64,000 nucleotides of DNA from ANME-2 cluster archaeon (GCA_019429385.1 JAHYIS010000006.1:1-64000); one strand, 5' to 3'. Counted from the first letter of the stretch, positions 8,735-18,504 are shown. Translations and numbers: made by a program. Notes: generated by a model from the sequence alone, not told the origin.

Positions 8735-10045
8735 TTATCCCCTCAGGCTCTTCATGTGGTCCACACGCTTTTGTATCAATGCCTGGGTACCGATATCATG
8801 CCTGCTTTCCAGCTGACCTCGCAGGCTGTTGAGAGCCTGCTCGGCAATCTGCTCGGCTTTTTCAATGGTATCGGCAATGCCCACAACAGCAGCAGCCCTT
8901 GACCCGGTCGTATACACCACGCCGTCCTTTTCATAGACACTGGAATAGAACAACAATGCATCTCCGGTATCGCCTACCTGAATGGGAGCATCTTTTACGG
9001 GATTCTCAGGATAACCAGCAGGTACCGCATATTTGCATACACTGGCCTTAGTGGCAAATTGCACATCAATGGTGTCAAGAGTACCGGTGGTCATGGCCTG
9101 TATAATATCGATAAAATCAGTCTCCAGCAGCGGAAGCACATTCATAGCCTCCGGGTCTCCGAAACGGGCATTGAACTCTATCACCCTGATACCACTGGCA
9201 GTAAGTATGAACTGGCCATACAGGATACCGCGGTACTCCACCCCGGTCTCTTCTCTGACCCTGACCACAACATCATTCATGATCTGCTTTGCCTCTTCGT
9301 AATCCCTCTCGTTCATAAAGGGTAACAGAGGTCCTGCATCATTATATGACCCCATACCACCGGTATTGGGGCCAAGGTCACCCTCATACGCCCGCTTGTG
9401 GTCCTGTACTGACGGCGCAAACGCGAGATGGCTGCCGTCCACAAAGGCATGGACCGTTACTTCCTCTCCCTTCAGGTTCTCCTCAATGACCACAACGTCC
9501 CTGGCCAATAGTTCACAAACATACGCCCTGGCAGCATCCCTGTCTGGCAGCTGGTCCCCCATGACCTTTACCCCTTTACCACCGGTCAAACCTGCCGGTT
9601 TCACGGCTACATCACCAAGTTCATCCACATACCTGAGTGCTGCATCCTCCTGGGTCTTGTTAAATATCCGAAACTCGGGAAGCCCGCAGATGCCGTATTT
9701 TTTCATGAAACTGCGCGTCCATGCCTTATCGAATTCCAGTTTGGCAGCCGCGCGTTTTGGTCCGACAGAAGGGATACCTGCAACGTCAAGAGCATCTGCA
9801 AGTCCCGCTGCCAGCGGGCCCTCAGGGCCGATAACAGCAATGTCTATGCCGTTCTTTATAGCGTATTCGGTTACTTTTTCCACTTCGGTTTCCGCATTGA
9901 TGAGGAAATCCTCACAGAGCCCTGCAATTCCCGGATTCTTTTTCGACATCACTGCATACAGTTGATAATCGTGCTTACTTCCGGAGATGGCATGTGCAAT
10001 AGCATGTTCACGCCCTCCTCCGCCAACTAATAGTATTTTTATCAT
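8735..10045 (-). CDS. purD: Phosphoribosylamine-glycine ligase (GAR synthetase)
   Basis: A 436-residue ATP-grasp enzyme that joins phosphoribosylamine and glycine in the second step of purine synthesis. The N-terminal Rossmann-like motif is [13 protein letters not shown] (about 6-18). The ATP-grasp loop [13 protein letters not shown] is near residue 165, and the PurD signature [11 protein letters not shown] is near 295. Length is normal. The ATG at 10045 opens directly into the conserved [15 protein letters not shown], so the start is secure. It probably heads a two-gene unit with argF. Confidence 0.95.
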   Translation of the reverse strand: MIKILLVGGGGREHAIAHAISGSKHDYQLYAVMSKKNPGIAGLCEDFLINAETEVEKVTEYAIKNGIDIAVIGPEGPLAAGLADALDVAGIPSVGPKRAAAKLEFDKAWTRSFMKKYGICGLPEFRIFNKTQEDAALRYVDELGDVAVKPAGLTGGKGVKVMGDQLPDRDAARAYVCELLARDVVVIEENLKGEEVTVHAFVDGSHLAFAPSVQDHKRAYEGDLGPNTGGMGSYNDAGPLLPFMNERDYEEAKQIMNDVVVRVREETGVEYRGILYGQFILTASGIRVIEFNARFGDPEAMNVLPLLETDFIDIIQAMTTGTLDTIDVQFATKASVCKYAVPAGYPENPVKDAPIQVGDTGDALLFYSSVYEKDGVVYTTGSRAAAVVGIADTIEKAEQIAEQALNSLRGQLESRHDIGTQALIQKRVDHMKSLRG

Positions 10046-10292
10046 TCCAAGTCCTCGATATGAATCCGTTCAAAAATTGTATAGACACTGATTCAATAAT
10101 ATCCATTAATAAGGTTGTGGTTTTTTGTTCTCAATGCCCAAATGACCGGATAGAACTGTCAGAACTGTATGAACATCCGGGAATAACGGGCAGCCATTGA
10201 ACGTCTTATTCTATCATTTATCGTATTTTTTGTAAAGGTTTATTACCTGTTACGTAACATAAGCGTATAATGCTTAGCGGAGGTGATGGTTA

Positions 10293-10622
10293 ATGGAAGC
10301 AAGAGATATTATTTTTTCAGTAGGTATGATCGTGTCAGCCTTTGTATTGACCACAAAATGGATGAGCAGGTTCTCTTCATCAAATTATGCTGCAGATGCG
10401 ATAGTGGTGCTTGCGGCAATGGTCTTGATCGGTTCCCTGGCAGCCATGATTCTTTCCGTAGATATGAGGATGAGACGGATTGAAGCTATGTTAGAAGCGA
10501 AAGAGCGCTCATTAAGGATCAATATCCAGAGTGTTGAAGATAATCTTGATAGAAAACTGAATTCAGTGCTCAACAAAACCAACAGTTCAATGGAAGAAAT
10601 GTCACGAAGGTTGTACCGATAA
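10293..10622 (+). CDS. Small membrane protein with C-terminal coiled coil
   Basis: 109 residues, not assigned to a family. Two hydrophobic segments (about 5-22 and 32-51) form an N-terminal hairpin in the membrane. They are followed by a highly charged helix from about 52 to the end (MRMRRIEAMLEAKERSLR, then VEDNLDRKLNSVLNK), probably a coiled coil on the cytoplasmic side. An almost perfect SD, GGAGGTGAT, ends five bases before the ATG and fixes the start. It is convergent with the following gene (15 bases). The form suggests a membrane anchor or scaffold, but no function can be claimed. Confidence 0.65.
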   Translation: MEARDIIFSVGMIVSAFVLTTKWMSRFSSSNYAADAIVVLAAMVLIGSLAAMILSVDMRMRRIEAMLEAKERSLRINIQSVEDNLDRKLNSVLNKTNSSMEEMSRRLYR

Positions 10623-10637
10623 GACACGTGACATTAC

Positions 10638-10943
10638 CTAATCCAGAAAAGCCAAACTGACTATCGACTCGACACGGTTCATGGCATCGGCAGCATTATC
10701 CACATTGGTCACCCTCCTCACATCTATCCGTCCTTTGCGGTATACCATGACCTGCCAGTCTTCAAGCCTGAACCTTGCAACCCCCAAACGAATGGAACAG
10801 CGTCTCTCCGGTATATCCAGCTCATCCAGTATCCTGCAAACTATCTCCATATCCAGGCTACGGCCGAAATGTGATTCTGCTATGAAAAGGCTGGGGTCTT
10901 CTACACAGGGCCTGGCAAGTACTATATCTCTTGCTGCACACAT
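10638..10943 (-). CDS. Small conserved protein with a TBP-like strand motif
   Basis: 101 residues. The N-terminal half contains two Cys residues (CAARD, ARPCVED) and a helix-rich middle (MEIVCRILDELDIPE). The C-terminal part has the strand pattern WQVMVYRKGRIDVRRV followed by a helix (AADAMNRVESIVSLAF). The same pattern occurs in the protein at 59944-60195. It resembles a half-repeat of the TATA-binding-protein fold (strand, Gly-Lys/Arg turn, strand, helix). That is structural inference; no DNA-binding role is shown. It is transcribed alone, convergent with the small membrane protein gene. Confidence 0.55.
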   Translation of the reverse strand: MCAARDIVLARPCVEDPSLFIAESHFGRSLDMEIVCRILDELDIPERRCSIRLGVARFRLEDWQVMVYRKGRIDVRRVTNVDNAADAMNRVESIVSLAFLD

Positions 10944-11042
10944 ACCTGTCTACTATATCTCAAGGAAGGTATATTATTATAGGGGATAAGGACTAAATAA
11001 TATTATTTTGATAAACTAAAAAGTGTAAGGAGGACAAAAACC

Positions 11043-11330
11043 ATGCCTTTGGATTTTATAACAATCAACGGATTGGCAATCCTTATTGTTGCCATTGCAG
11101 CATTCATAGCTGTGTTCTACGTGCTTAAAGTAATTAAATACCTGATCGTAAATTCCGTTGTGGGGCTGATATTACTTTTTGCATCAAATGTTGCGATCAA
11201 AATGTTCGACCTGGGATTTTCAGTCGATATCAACTGGGTTTCTGTCATGATATGTGCCCTGGCTGGAATACCAGGGGTTCTCATCGTCATATTACTGGGA
11301 GTTTTCAATATCCCACTGGTACCGGCATAA
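11043..11330 (+). CDS. BofA-family membrane protein
   Basis: A 95-residue, almost wholly hydrophobic protein with three membrane segments (about 8-30, 33-52 and 68-90) and the pattern VLKVIKYLIVNSVVGLILLF typical of the pro-sigma-K processing inhibitor BofA family. In Bacillus, BofA holds an intramembrane protease complex in check during sporulation. Archaea lack sigma-K, so the archaeal homologues must do something else and are uncharacterised. The start follows AAGGAGGAC, a strong SD. A hairpin at 11354-11375 closes the transcript. Confidence 0.75.
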   Translation: MPLDFITINGLAILIVAIAAFIAVFYVLKVIKYLIVNSVVGLILLFASNVAIKMFDLGFSVDINWVSVMICALAGIPGVLIVILLGVFNIPLVPA

Positions 11331-11353
11331 ATTCCCAAAGAGAAAAAGAACTG

Positions 11354-11375
11354 GCAGGGGACGATGTGCCCCTGC
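11354..11375. terminator. Bidirectional hairpin between convergent genes
   Basis: GCAGGGG (11354-11360) pairs with CCCCTGC (11369-11375) around an 8-base loop. It sits between the stop of the BofA-like gene (11330) and the stop of the zinc-ribbon gene (11381). On the minus strand it is followed by TTCTTTTTCTC, a good U-rich release site. On the plus strand ATAATTTATAC follows, which is weaker. Confidence 0.6.
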
Positions 11376-11380
11376 ATAAT

Positions 11381-11878
11381 TTATACAAGTTTGGGGGAGT
11401 AATATTTCTTTATCACCGTACTGCACTGGTCACATGATATCATGAGCCAGTCACCCACGTTCTCTGTCTGGAAATGATAGAATATGGACGATTTGCAGCC
11501 CGGGCATACATAGTATTCCTTGAAATAGTAGTTATAGAACTCAGGAGTGTTCTTTAACCATTCCAGCGTCTGCAGCATCAGTTCAAGGTACCGCTGTTTC
11601 GGTCCCCCCGATTCCAGTTCGCTACGCAACCGGTCACCGACCTCCTGTATCTGGTGTTTTGAATCACGCTGGATCTTCTTGTAATCTGATACATACTTGC
11701 TGCTGGATTCAAGGTATCTCTGGTATCCTTTGTGGACGTCAGTTCCCTTTTGCTCTATGGTCCTGAGGAAATATTCGCTCATCAGGTCTTCAAGCAGGTC
11801 ATGGCAGGTTGTGCAGATATTATATTTTGGAAAATATTTTGTATCCTGCAACTCACCGCATATCTCACACGTTTCCAT
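11381..11878 (-). CDS. Zinc-ribbon protein of unknown function
   Basis: 165 residues. Two Cys pairs at the N-terminus (CEICG and CTTCH) and two near the C-terminus (CPGC and CDQC) should each bind a metal, most likely zinc. Between them lies a long charged helical region (about 40-115), perhaps a coiled coil that brings the two metal sites together. I place the start at the ATG at 11878: GGAGATGG sits six bases upstream, while an ATG at 11887 lies inside that SD and is unusable. It begins 12 bases after the DUF22 gene stop, so the pair is co-transcribed. A nucleic-acid or protein-binding role is possible but not shown. Confidence 0.65.
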   Translation of the reverse strand: METCEICGELQDTKYFPKYNICTTCHDLLEDLMSEYFLRTIEQKGTDVHKGYQRYLESSSKYVSDYKKIQRDSKHQIQEVGDRLRSELESGGPKQRYLELMLQTLEWLKNTPEFYNYYFKEYYVCPGCKSSIFYHFQTENVGDWLMISCDQCSTVIKKYYSPKLV

Positions 11879-11890
11879 ATGTTCCATCTC

Positions 11891-12310
11891 CTACTTGACC
11901 TTCACGGGAACTGAAGCGTCCCGGGTGAACATTATCGGGAATACGTTGATAACCGCAAGCAAATCACCTTTCCTGACCTCACCTGAATCAATCCCCAGGA
12001 CGTAGGCTGAATCTACCATACGGTCGAATTCCACAGGCGCAGAACAACCCCCTTCACCCCCTATTTTCACCACTGACACCAGTGCGTGGTGATTAAATGC
12101 ACAGGGCAGAGCAAGGGTATCCTTTTGCATATGGATTTTCTTGATCTTGATCTTTTCAAATTTTCCCTTTCCGATAGTCATGTTCTCATCGGCGACCACC
12201 ATCTCCCATTTAGCCCGTGTGGCCATAGTAAATTCGTATGGCGATGCCTGGATCTTCATGGACAGTATTTCACTATCTTTCTTTGATACTATGTTTACGA
12301 TTTCTGCCAT
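11891..12310 (-). CDS. DUF22-family archaeal protein
   Basis: 139 residues that I recognise as the archaea-specific DUF22 family by MKIQASPYEFTMATRAKWEM, PCAFNHHALVSVVKIG and the C-terminal KGDLLAVINVFPI. The fold appears to be all-beta. The function is unknown; the conserved His-His and Cys could bind metal. The start is the ATG at 12310, preceded by GAGGTGAT; a GTG nine bases earlier lies within that SD. It is the first gene of a pair with the zinc-ribbon protein. Confidence 0.75.
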   Translation of the reverse strand: MAEIVNIVSKKDSEILSMKIQASPYEFTMATRAKWEMVVADENMTIGKGKFEKIKIKKIHMQKDTLALPCAFNHHALVSVVKIGGEGGCSAPVEFDRMVDSAYVLGIDSGEVRKGDLLAVINVFPIMFTRDASVPVKVK

Positions 12311-12375
12311 ATTTATCACCTCTGAACGATATGATTTTAAGTTATTTAAAGTATATCATGTTTAATCATTATAAT

Positions 12376-13425
12376 TTACTGCCGATCACGTATCCCTTCG
12401 AGTATTACCAAACTGGCAGAACATTTCGCACTACAATGATGCCCGTTAGATTCCAGAAGGTATAGATAGAAATCGGTTAATCGCCTTATGGCGTCTTCAT
12501 CTTTGTAACCATGGTATATTTTTATGGTTTCCATATCTGAATATTCTATTTTTTCCACGAGTCCCATGTTTTCGTGAAGCAATTTTATTGTCCCAAGAAA
12601 TTCCTGAAAAGGGATATCAAATATGTGTTTCTCTACAAATGATTCAATTGTGCTGGTGTTTTTGAAGGGTTTATTTGCCAGGATGTCTGCGAAATTATCG
12701 CGACCCATAGACACGATATTATAATTTGTTACCATGTGGACCCTAATCAGTGTTCGCCAGAATGTTGGCTTCCTTAATAGCTCATTTACAACCTGGTTGT
12801 TATAGCCAAAATAGTTCTCCAATCCCCTGAATCTGGTATTTAATTCTATTTTTCTAAAATCTACCCGCATGGAAGTGGCCCGAAGGTGTACGTTCTCAAC
12901 ATCAAGGTTCAACTTATATGCAAAAAACTGGGCAATGTGCAGGGCTACAAACTCACGCAATGCTTCTGAGCCGTCGCTGACCATAAGAGTTACGGACTCA
13001 GGTTCAAGATTATCCATTGAGAACAATGAAACTTTTATCTGCCAGCCGAATTCCTGGCAGAGTTCATTCATTTTCTGGTCAAGTTCTGATATTGTCTCAA
13101 TATTCAGCGGGTCCAATACTTCTTCCAGTATTGCCCTGTCCATCAAAATGCCCCGGGAGTATTTCAGGAACCATAGCAGGGTCGGATAACTGATTACCAC
13201 ATTTCGACCTGACTGAATGGTTTCTTCCAGGCGAGATAATTCACGTTTGGTCTCAGTAAGGTGTGTTTTTGCCTCTTTCAGTGTCCCGAACTGGTTGATC
13301 GCCGAATCAGCAAAATCAATGGCATCCCTTACGGCAGCACTGAGATTATTGTCATTTTTCTGCAGGAGTGGTTTGAGTTTATTCAGATGTTGAGGTTCAA
13401 GTGCTATGTTCTTTCTTATTACCAT
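12376..13425 (-). CDS. Putative regulator with N-terminal ribbon-helix-helix
   Basis: 349 residues. The first 45 look like a ribbon-helix-helix DNA-binding unit: a strand MVIRKNIALEPQHL followed by helices NNLSAAVRDAIDFADSAI. A coiled coil (about 48-70) leads to a large alpha/beta C-terminal region of about 270 residues with no motif I can name. It ends in a Cys/His cluster (HHCSAKCSAS) that could bind metal. The arrangement, a small DNA-binding head with a large sensor or output body, suggests a transcriptional regulator. It stands alone with a 430-base AT-rich gap upstream, divergent from the DUF116 pair, so those genes are a possible target. Confidence 0.5.
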   Translation of the reverse strand: MVIRKNIALEPQHLNKLKPLLQKNDNNLSAAVRDAIDFADSAINQFGTLKEAKTHLTETKRELSRLEETIQSGRNVVISYPTLLWFLKYSRGILMDRAILEEVLDPLNIETISELDQKMNELCQEFGWQIKVSLFSMDNLEPESVTLMVSDGSEALREFVALHIAQFFAYKLNLDVENVHLRATSMRVDFRKIELNTRFRGLENYFGYNNQVVNELLRKPTFWRTLIRVHMVTNYNIVSMGRDNFADILANKPFKNTSTIESFVEKHIFDIPFQEFLGTIKLLHENMGLVEKIEYSDMETIKIYHGYKDEDAIRRLTDFYLYLLESNGHHCSAKCSASLVILEGIRDRQ

Positions 13426-13751
13426 ATTCTTTCCTATAATCGTATACCGATTAATACTTAGTGCTACTCAATACTGCAAGAGGATATTTTATCCGGCAAA
13501 GGTTCAAGTATGTACACGATTTGTCAAGTATTTTTAATTTAAAAGTTAAATTATTACTAAATAATGCATATATATTAAAAAAAATCAGATATATACTATA
13601 AAAAACGATTTAAAATTAAATTTAATAGCCATTCCTATTACTACTATCTTCACATCTGGAGATTTCAAGTGCTACTATCAATGAATTGTTGTTCAAGTAT
13701 TTTGACCATACCATTAGCAGGAAAATCCCCCTATCAGTCAGATTTACCTGC

Positions 13752-13776
13752 GTATTTAACGTCATACGTTAGATAC
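13752..13776. promoter_or_regulatory. Long imperfect palindrome upstream of the DUF116 genes
   Basis: GTATTTAACGT (13752-13762) and ACGTTAGATAC (13766-13776) are inverted copies separated by CAT, with one T/G mismatch in eleven pairs. It lies 80 bases upstream of the first DUF116 gene, in the 430-base gap divergent from the RHH-like regulator gene. No U-run follows on either strand, which favours an operator over a terminator. The rest of the gap is very AT-rich and shows no gene. Confidence 0.45.
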
Positions 13777-13825
13777 AATAAAAAGGTACCATAGATTCCA
13801 TCAAAACCGCTCAACCCGCGACAGT

Positions 13826-13856
13826 CTTAAATACCGATATAACTGTTTTCATTTGA
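13826..13856 (+). promoter_or_regulatory. Leaderless promoter of the DUF116 pair
   Basis: TTAAATA (13828-13834), inside CTTAAATACCGATATAAC, is an archaeal TATA-like box centred about 25 bases before the ATG at 13856. No SD precedes that ATG, so the transcript probably starts at or next to the start codon. Confidence 0.45.
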
Positions 13857-14494
13857 TGCTTTTCTCCTATGAACTTCTTGGCAAACTGTTCGTATTCTTT
13901 GTATTCACAGCTGCAATAGTGACTGGTGCCGCATTACTGCTTGGTGCATATAGTATCAGGAGACACAGGATAATATTTCCAAATTTTATCTTATTTATGC
14001 TCTACCTCTTTTATTCGCCTTCAAAATGGATGTGCAGGATTTTTTCCATAAAAGAAGAAATTGTTGACGAAATATTAATTGAGGTCAGGAACGCGGTGAT
14101 GCTTGAAAAGTTCATAAAAAAAGCCGACAGACGCGCTCTTATCCTCCCCCAGTGTATGAGGCATCCTCAATGCAGGGCACGTTGCGATCCCATAATGGGC
14201 TACGAGTGCACTAAATGCGGTAAGTGTGACATTAAAGATATTGCCGAGGCGGCAGAGAAGCATGATTTCAAAGTTTTTATTGTTCCGGGTGACAGCTTTG
14301 TCAGGAAGATAATAAAGTCATATAATCCGGATGCATGTCTTGGAGTCGCATGTTATGTGGAGTTGACCGAATCTATGCAATCAGTTTCAAAATTCATGCC
14401 TGTTCAAGGCGTTTGCCTGATAAGGGATGGATGTTTTGATACAAAAGTAGATGTAGCAGAAGTAATTCACAAGATGGAGATATGCGATGTATAG
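13856..14494 (+). CDS. DUF116 protein, first of a tandem pair
   Basis: 212 residues. One or two N-terminal membrane segments (about 5-30 and 40-55) are followed by the cytoplasmic DUF116 domain. Its Cys set is clear: LPQCMRHPQCRARCD, then CTKCGKCD, then a later Cys in ACLGVACYVE and one in RDGCFDT. This arrangement suggests an Fe-S cluster or zinc site. DUF116 proteins are found in archaea and some bacteria, and their role is unknown. The stop overlaps the start of the next gene by 8 bases. The start is the ATG at 13856; an adjacent TTG would add one residue. Confidence 0.75.
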   Translation: MLFSYELLGKLFVFFVFTAAIVTGAALLLGAYSIRRHRIIFPNFILFMLYLFYSPSKWMCRIFSIKEEIVDEILIEVRNAVMLEKFIKKADRRALILPQCMRHPQCRARCDPIMGYECTKCGKCDIKDIAEAAEKHDFKVFIVPGDSFVRKIIKSYNPDACLGVACYVELTESMQSVSKFMPVQGVCLIRDGCFDTKVDVAEVIHKMEICDV

Positions 14495-15107
14495 ATTGAT
14501 CGGGATTGCACTGCTCACCATTGTGGTTATATCCGTCTTCCTGGCCCTTTTTGCTTTGTGGATGAGCCGGGCCAGCCTGTGCAGGAATATCTGGCTTGCA
14601 GGTTTTTTTACGGATGTTCTTGACTTTTTCTATCTTCCGATAAAATTTTTCTTCCACAAGTATTCTGATACTGAAAAACTGGAACGATGGATGGTCTCCC
14701 TCAAGAATATGGCACACATATCTGCCTTTAAAAAGACCACACACCGTTTGCTGCTGGCCCCTCATTGCATGCGTGCACTTGATTGTCCTGCAGCGTCAAC
14801 AAAGTTCGGGATCGAATGCATATCATGCGGGAAGTGCATCTTCTCAAAGATAAAAACAGACGCTAAACGGTTTAACTACACCCTGTATATTGTTGCGGGG
14901 TCATCATATGTCAGGCATATCATCAAAAAAGAATCAGCTGACGGCGCACTTCTATTAGCATGCAATTACGAGCTTAACAAGGTCATGCGCTCTTTAAAAA
15001 ATAAGAACATAAAGACGTATGGCATTCCTCTTTCAAACGATGGTTGTTATGCTACTGAGATCGATTACAATAAACTGCTGGAAGAGATGGGAAATTTCAG
15101 CAAATAG
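14487..15107 (+). CDS. DUF116 protein, second of a tandem pair
   Basis: 206 residues with the same plan as the preceding protein: an N-terminal membrane segment (about 5-25), a second hydrophobic stretch (about 36-55) and a DUF116 domain. Cysteines are in APHCMRALDCPA, CISCGKCIF, LLACNYE and NDGCYAT. The two proteins align over their whole length but are clearly diverged, so the duplication is old. The 8-base overlap implies coupled translation and a likely 1:1 complex. Function unknown. Confidence 0.75.
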   Translation: MYRLIGIALLTIVVISVFLALFALWMSRASLCRNIWLAGFFTDVLDFFYLPIKFFFHKYSDTEKLERWMVSLKNMAHISAFKKTTHRLLLAPHCMRALDCPAASTKFGIECISCGKCIFSKIKTDAKRFNYTLYIVAGSSYVRHIIKKESADGALLLACNYELNKVMRSLKNKNIKTYGIPLSNDGCYATEIDYNKLLEEMGNFSK

Positions 15108-15232
15108 GATATTATCTCCCTCATTATTATGGATGGTATGGCATGAATAACATTATATCAGTTTCACCTCAATTTGACAGAAACGTTAATATCCACTGAT
15201 AAATATTGTAACCCAAAACCTGAGGATTTATT

Positions 15233-16108
15233 ATGATAGATATAGTTATACCAAAAGGTAGTCTGGAAGAACAGACATTGCTGCTGTTCAAACAGGCAGA
15301 CCTTCCTATAAAGAAAACAGACAGGGAATACAACCCAAAGATAAACGACCCCCGAATAAGCAGGGTGAAGATATTGCGGCCACAGGAAATAGCCAAATAT
15401 GTGGAACAGGGATATTTTGACCTTGGTATCACCGGCCGGGACTGGATACTGGAATCCAACAGTGACGTCGTAGAGGTTGCTGACCTCCCGTACAGCAAAC
15501 AGGGTGCCGGTAATGTGAAGATCGTTATCGCAGTTCCCCAGCAGGACGATTCCATTAAAAGTGCTTCAGATATCAAACCGAACAGCCGGGTATCCACAGA
15601 ATATCCCAACATGACGAAAGAATTCTTCGATAAACTGGGGATACCTGTGGAGATATTCTTTTCCTATGGTGCGACCGAAGCAAAGGTACCAGAACTGGTT
15701 GATGTAGTGGTTGACCTCACCGAGACCGGGTCCACGCTCAGGAAGAACAATCTTAAGATAGTGGATGTGATCGCCGAGTCCTCTACCAAGCTCATTGCTA
15801 ACAAAAAGGCATGGAAAGACCCAAAAAAGCGAAAGGCTATTGAGGAGATCAAGACCCTGCTCCTTGCCGTAATAGAAGCAAGGGGGAAAGTGCTCATCGA
15901 CCTGAACGTGCATGAGGATAATCTTGACGCTGTTGTTAAAGCCCTTCCTTCCATGAAGAACCCGACCGTGAGCAAACTCTATAAGTCAGATTTCTATGCA
16001 GTTGAAACTGTGGTCGATAAAAGTGAAATAAATATCCTTATACCAAAACTGAAAAGCCTGGGTGCTGAGGATATACTTGAACTGGACATATCGAAGATAG
16101 TCCATTAG
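15233..16108 (+). CDS. hisG: ATP phosphoribosyltransferase, long form
   Basis: 291 residues. It catalyses the first, committed step of histidine synthesis: ATP + PRPP to phosphoribosyl-ATP. The catalytic part (about 1-215) holds IPKGSLEEQTL near the N-terminus, GYFDLGITGRDW near 62 and the PRPP loop DLTETGSTLR near 162. The C-terminal 75 residues form the ferredoxin-like regulatory domain that binds histidine for feedback inhibition. This is therefore the HisG-long type, which needs no HisZ. It is separated from hisA and hisB elsewhere in the window, so histidine genes are dispersed here. Confidence 0.95.
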   Translation: MIDIVIPKGSLEEQTLLLFKQADLPIKKTDREYNPKINDPRISRVKILRPQEIAKYVEQGYFDLGITGRDWILESNSDVVEVADLPYSKQGAGNVKIVIAVPQQDDSIKSASDIKPNSRVSTEYPNMTKEFFDKLGIPVEIFFSYGATEAKVPELVDVVVDLTETGSTLRKNNLKIVDVIAESSTKLIANKKAWKDPKKRKAIEEIKTLLLAVIEARGKVLIDLNVHEDNLDAVVKALPSMKNPTVSKLYKSDFYAVETVVDKSEINILIPKLKSLGAEDILELDISKIVH

Positions 16109-16145
16109 ATCCACACGTAAACTGATACAACTGATAAACGGGCAT

Positions 16146-16853
<708 letters not shown>

Positions 16854-17044
16854 TTATAAGGTTCTTATCATTTTTGGTTATGTTGCGAGAAATACCAATA
16901 TTGAGTGCGAATATTTAGAGATATGTTTACAAGATATTCTTTGTATATGGCACTTTTAAAAATTTCAATGTTGCCATTATTATCTGCGAATCGACCAATG
17001 ACTCTGACTTTTTGATCCATACCTCGCATAAATTGGGCTTCATA

Positions 17045-17500
17045 TTATTCTGAAGGATAAATAAATCCCTTTTTAACAAGTCTCCGGACTTCTTCCACTG
17101 GAAGAAGAGTGCCATTTATAGTATCTAATTTTGGGTTTGCAGGGTCAACACCATATTTCTGAATATATGTCGCACGTGCCTCTTGTTCAATTGTCATCAT
17201 CTCATCCATTGTTATTACAGCATCATAATCCACCCCTTCTACTGACCCTTCAGGTGGTTCTCCAGTTTCAGTGACTATGACTCTTGTTTTTCCATCTAAA
17301 ACCGTTCCATCCTTGTAGTGAGGCAACTCACCGTTTGCAAACTTGATATCATTCTCAGTTATGTTATATTTCAGGTATAGTTCATTTAACTCATTTGGTG
17401 TATAGTGAGGGAATTGAGACGTTTTATCCACACTAATTGAGTATGCAATTGTGCTTAAAAGTAATAATACAATAATTATCAAGGCAATTTTTATCTTCAT
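17045..17500 (-). CDS. Small membrane-anchored or exported protein
   Basis: 151 residues. An N-terminal hydrophobic segment (about 5-22, with TIAYSIS after it) acts as a signal or anchor. The outside part is acidic and contains GKTRVIVTETGEPPEGS and two short helices. No Cys follows the hydrophobic stretch, so it is not a lipoprotein. The body matches no family I know. Its AT content is higher than the core genes, and it is followed downstream by 230 bases with no gene. It sits upstream of tpiA but is probably not part of that unit. Confidence 0.5.
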   Translation of the reverse strand: MKIKIALIIIVLLLLSTIAYSISVDKTSQFPHYTPNELNELYLKYNITENDIKFANGELPHYKDGTVLDGKTRVIVTETGEPPEGSVEGVDYDAVITMDEMMTIEQEARATYIQKYGVDPANPKLDTINGTLLPVEEVRRLVKKGFIYPSE

Positions 17501-17704
17501 TTGACTTTCACCTGCGATTCCATCTTCTTAATCCTTAAGTACTTGTGTAATATGTTCACTCGCGTCATAATTTTTCACTTCGAAATTCAAAGGTTCCGTC
17601 AGAGAATAATTTATATTATAAAAGTCCACTTTTTTTTATTATTTCCACTAATAAGCTTTGAGGTATGATTGATTTATTCCAGGACACGGTCGCCAATTTT
17701 GTGG

Positions 17705-18115
17705 TTAATTAGTAAATTGTAATATCCGTATGGGAACATTTTTTCCGCCCTCAGATCCGCATATTTTTCCGTCCTCATATCCACATAAAAATATACTAAC
17801 CCTCCCGAATTCCTTTTTTGATATAATTGTGTCAGTAATATTATCATCTAAACGAACTTTAAATAAATAGTCTCCTCTTTTGTCAACGATTTTTTTAGAA
17901 TTTATCGGAATTCCGGGGCTTGACATGTACGTTTCATTGAATATCAATTTCCCATCAGTATCAAATATTACTACAGTTACCTCATGGTTCTCAACATCAT
18001 AATTAGTAATAGCAAATTCCAATGGTTTATACATAAGTAAAGGAGTATAAATTATAATCATCAATCCAATAACTACAATTCCTGCACATATGATTATTTT
18101 TTTGTTTCTTTTCAT
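17705..18115 (-). CDS. Small membrane-anchored protein
   Basis: 136 residues: a short basic N-terminus (MKRNKKI), a single membrane segment (about 7-29), and an extracellular beta-rich domain with the alternating pattern HEVTVVIFDTDGKLIFNETY near residue 45. The pattern resembles an immunoglobulin-like or carboxypeptidase-regulatory fold, but this is only a pattern impression. Two Cys residues (FLCGYEDGKICG) could form a disulfide. Function unknown. It shares its AT-rich character and strand with the preceding exported protein, but 204 bases separate them. Confidence 0.5.
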   Translation of the reverse strand: MKRNKKIIICAGIVVIGLMIIIYTPLLMYKPLEFAITNYDVENHEVTVVIFDTDGKLIFNETYMSSPGIPINSKKIVDKRGDYLFKVRLDDNITDTIISKKEFGRVSIFLCGYEDGKICGSEGGKNVPIRILQFTN

Positions 18116-18392
18116 ATTATCATTTCCTCTTTATTCTTTTACTCCGGAAGCATAACCAGCAATCTTTAAAAACCTTCAAATCACACCAATGCTATGCCTT
18201 CGGGTACAGTGGGATTACGGCCCGATAGATTGTCACAACGTGTCGAAACTCCCACATCCAATTTATTTGCACTGAATTGTAATATTTGTGCAATGACAAC
18301 AATAATACGGAACTGTATATAAAACTATCGAGATTCATATAATATCTGTGGTATGGATATATATAAATATTAACATTTATCAATACATCGTA

Positions 18393-18504
18393 AAGTATAA
18401 ATGTGATCTAATTATACTGATTAATAGTGAGCATATCAGCGAATTAAGACCTATGGGCTACAATGCCTGGAGTGGGCCAAATGGGGGATTAAATATCCCC
18501 CTTT
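18393..18504 (+). ncRNA. Candidate small RNA ending in an intrinsic terminator
   Basis: In the 451-base gap 18116-18566, AAAGTATAAATG (18393-18404) is a good TATA-like box. About 80-90 bases on, GGGGGAT (18483-18489) pairs with ATCCCCC (18495-18501) around TAAAT, followed by TTTC. The only downstream gene, at 18567, has its own leaderless promoter after the hairpin (CCTTAAATATTACC at 18533-18545), and the upstream gene runs away on the other strand. The hairpin would therefore end a short transcript of roughly 80 nt (about 18424-18504) with no ORF. The rest of the gap is AT-rich and shows nothing else. Confidence 0.35.

Noticed and set aside
13426-13855. Replication origin in the AT-rich gap
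   Set aside because: AT-rich with a dyad, but no origin-recognition-box repeats and no cdc6/orc1 gene nearby.
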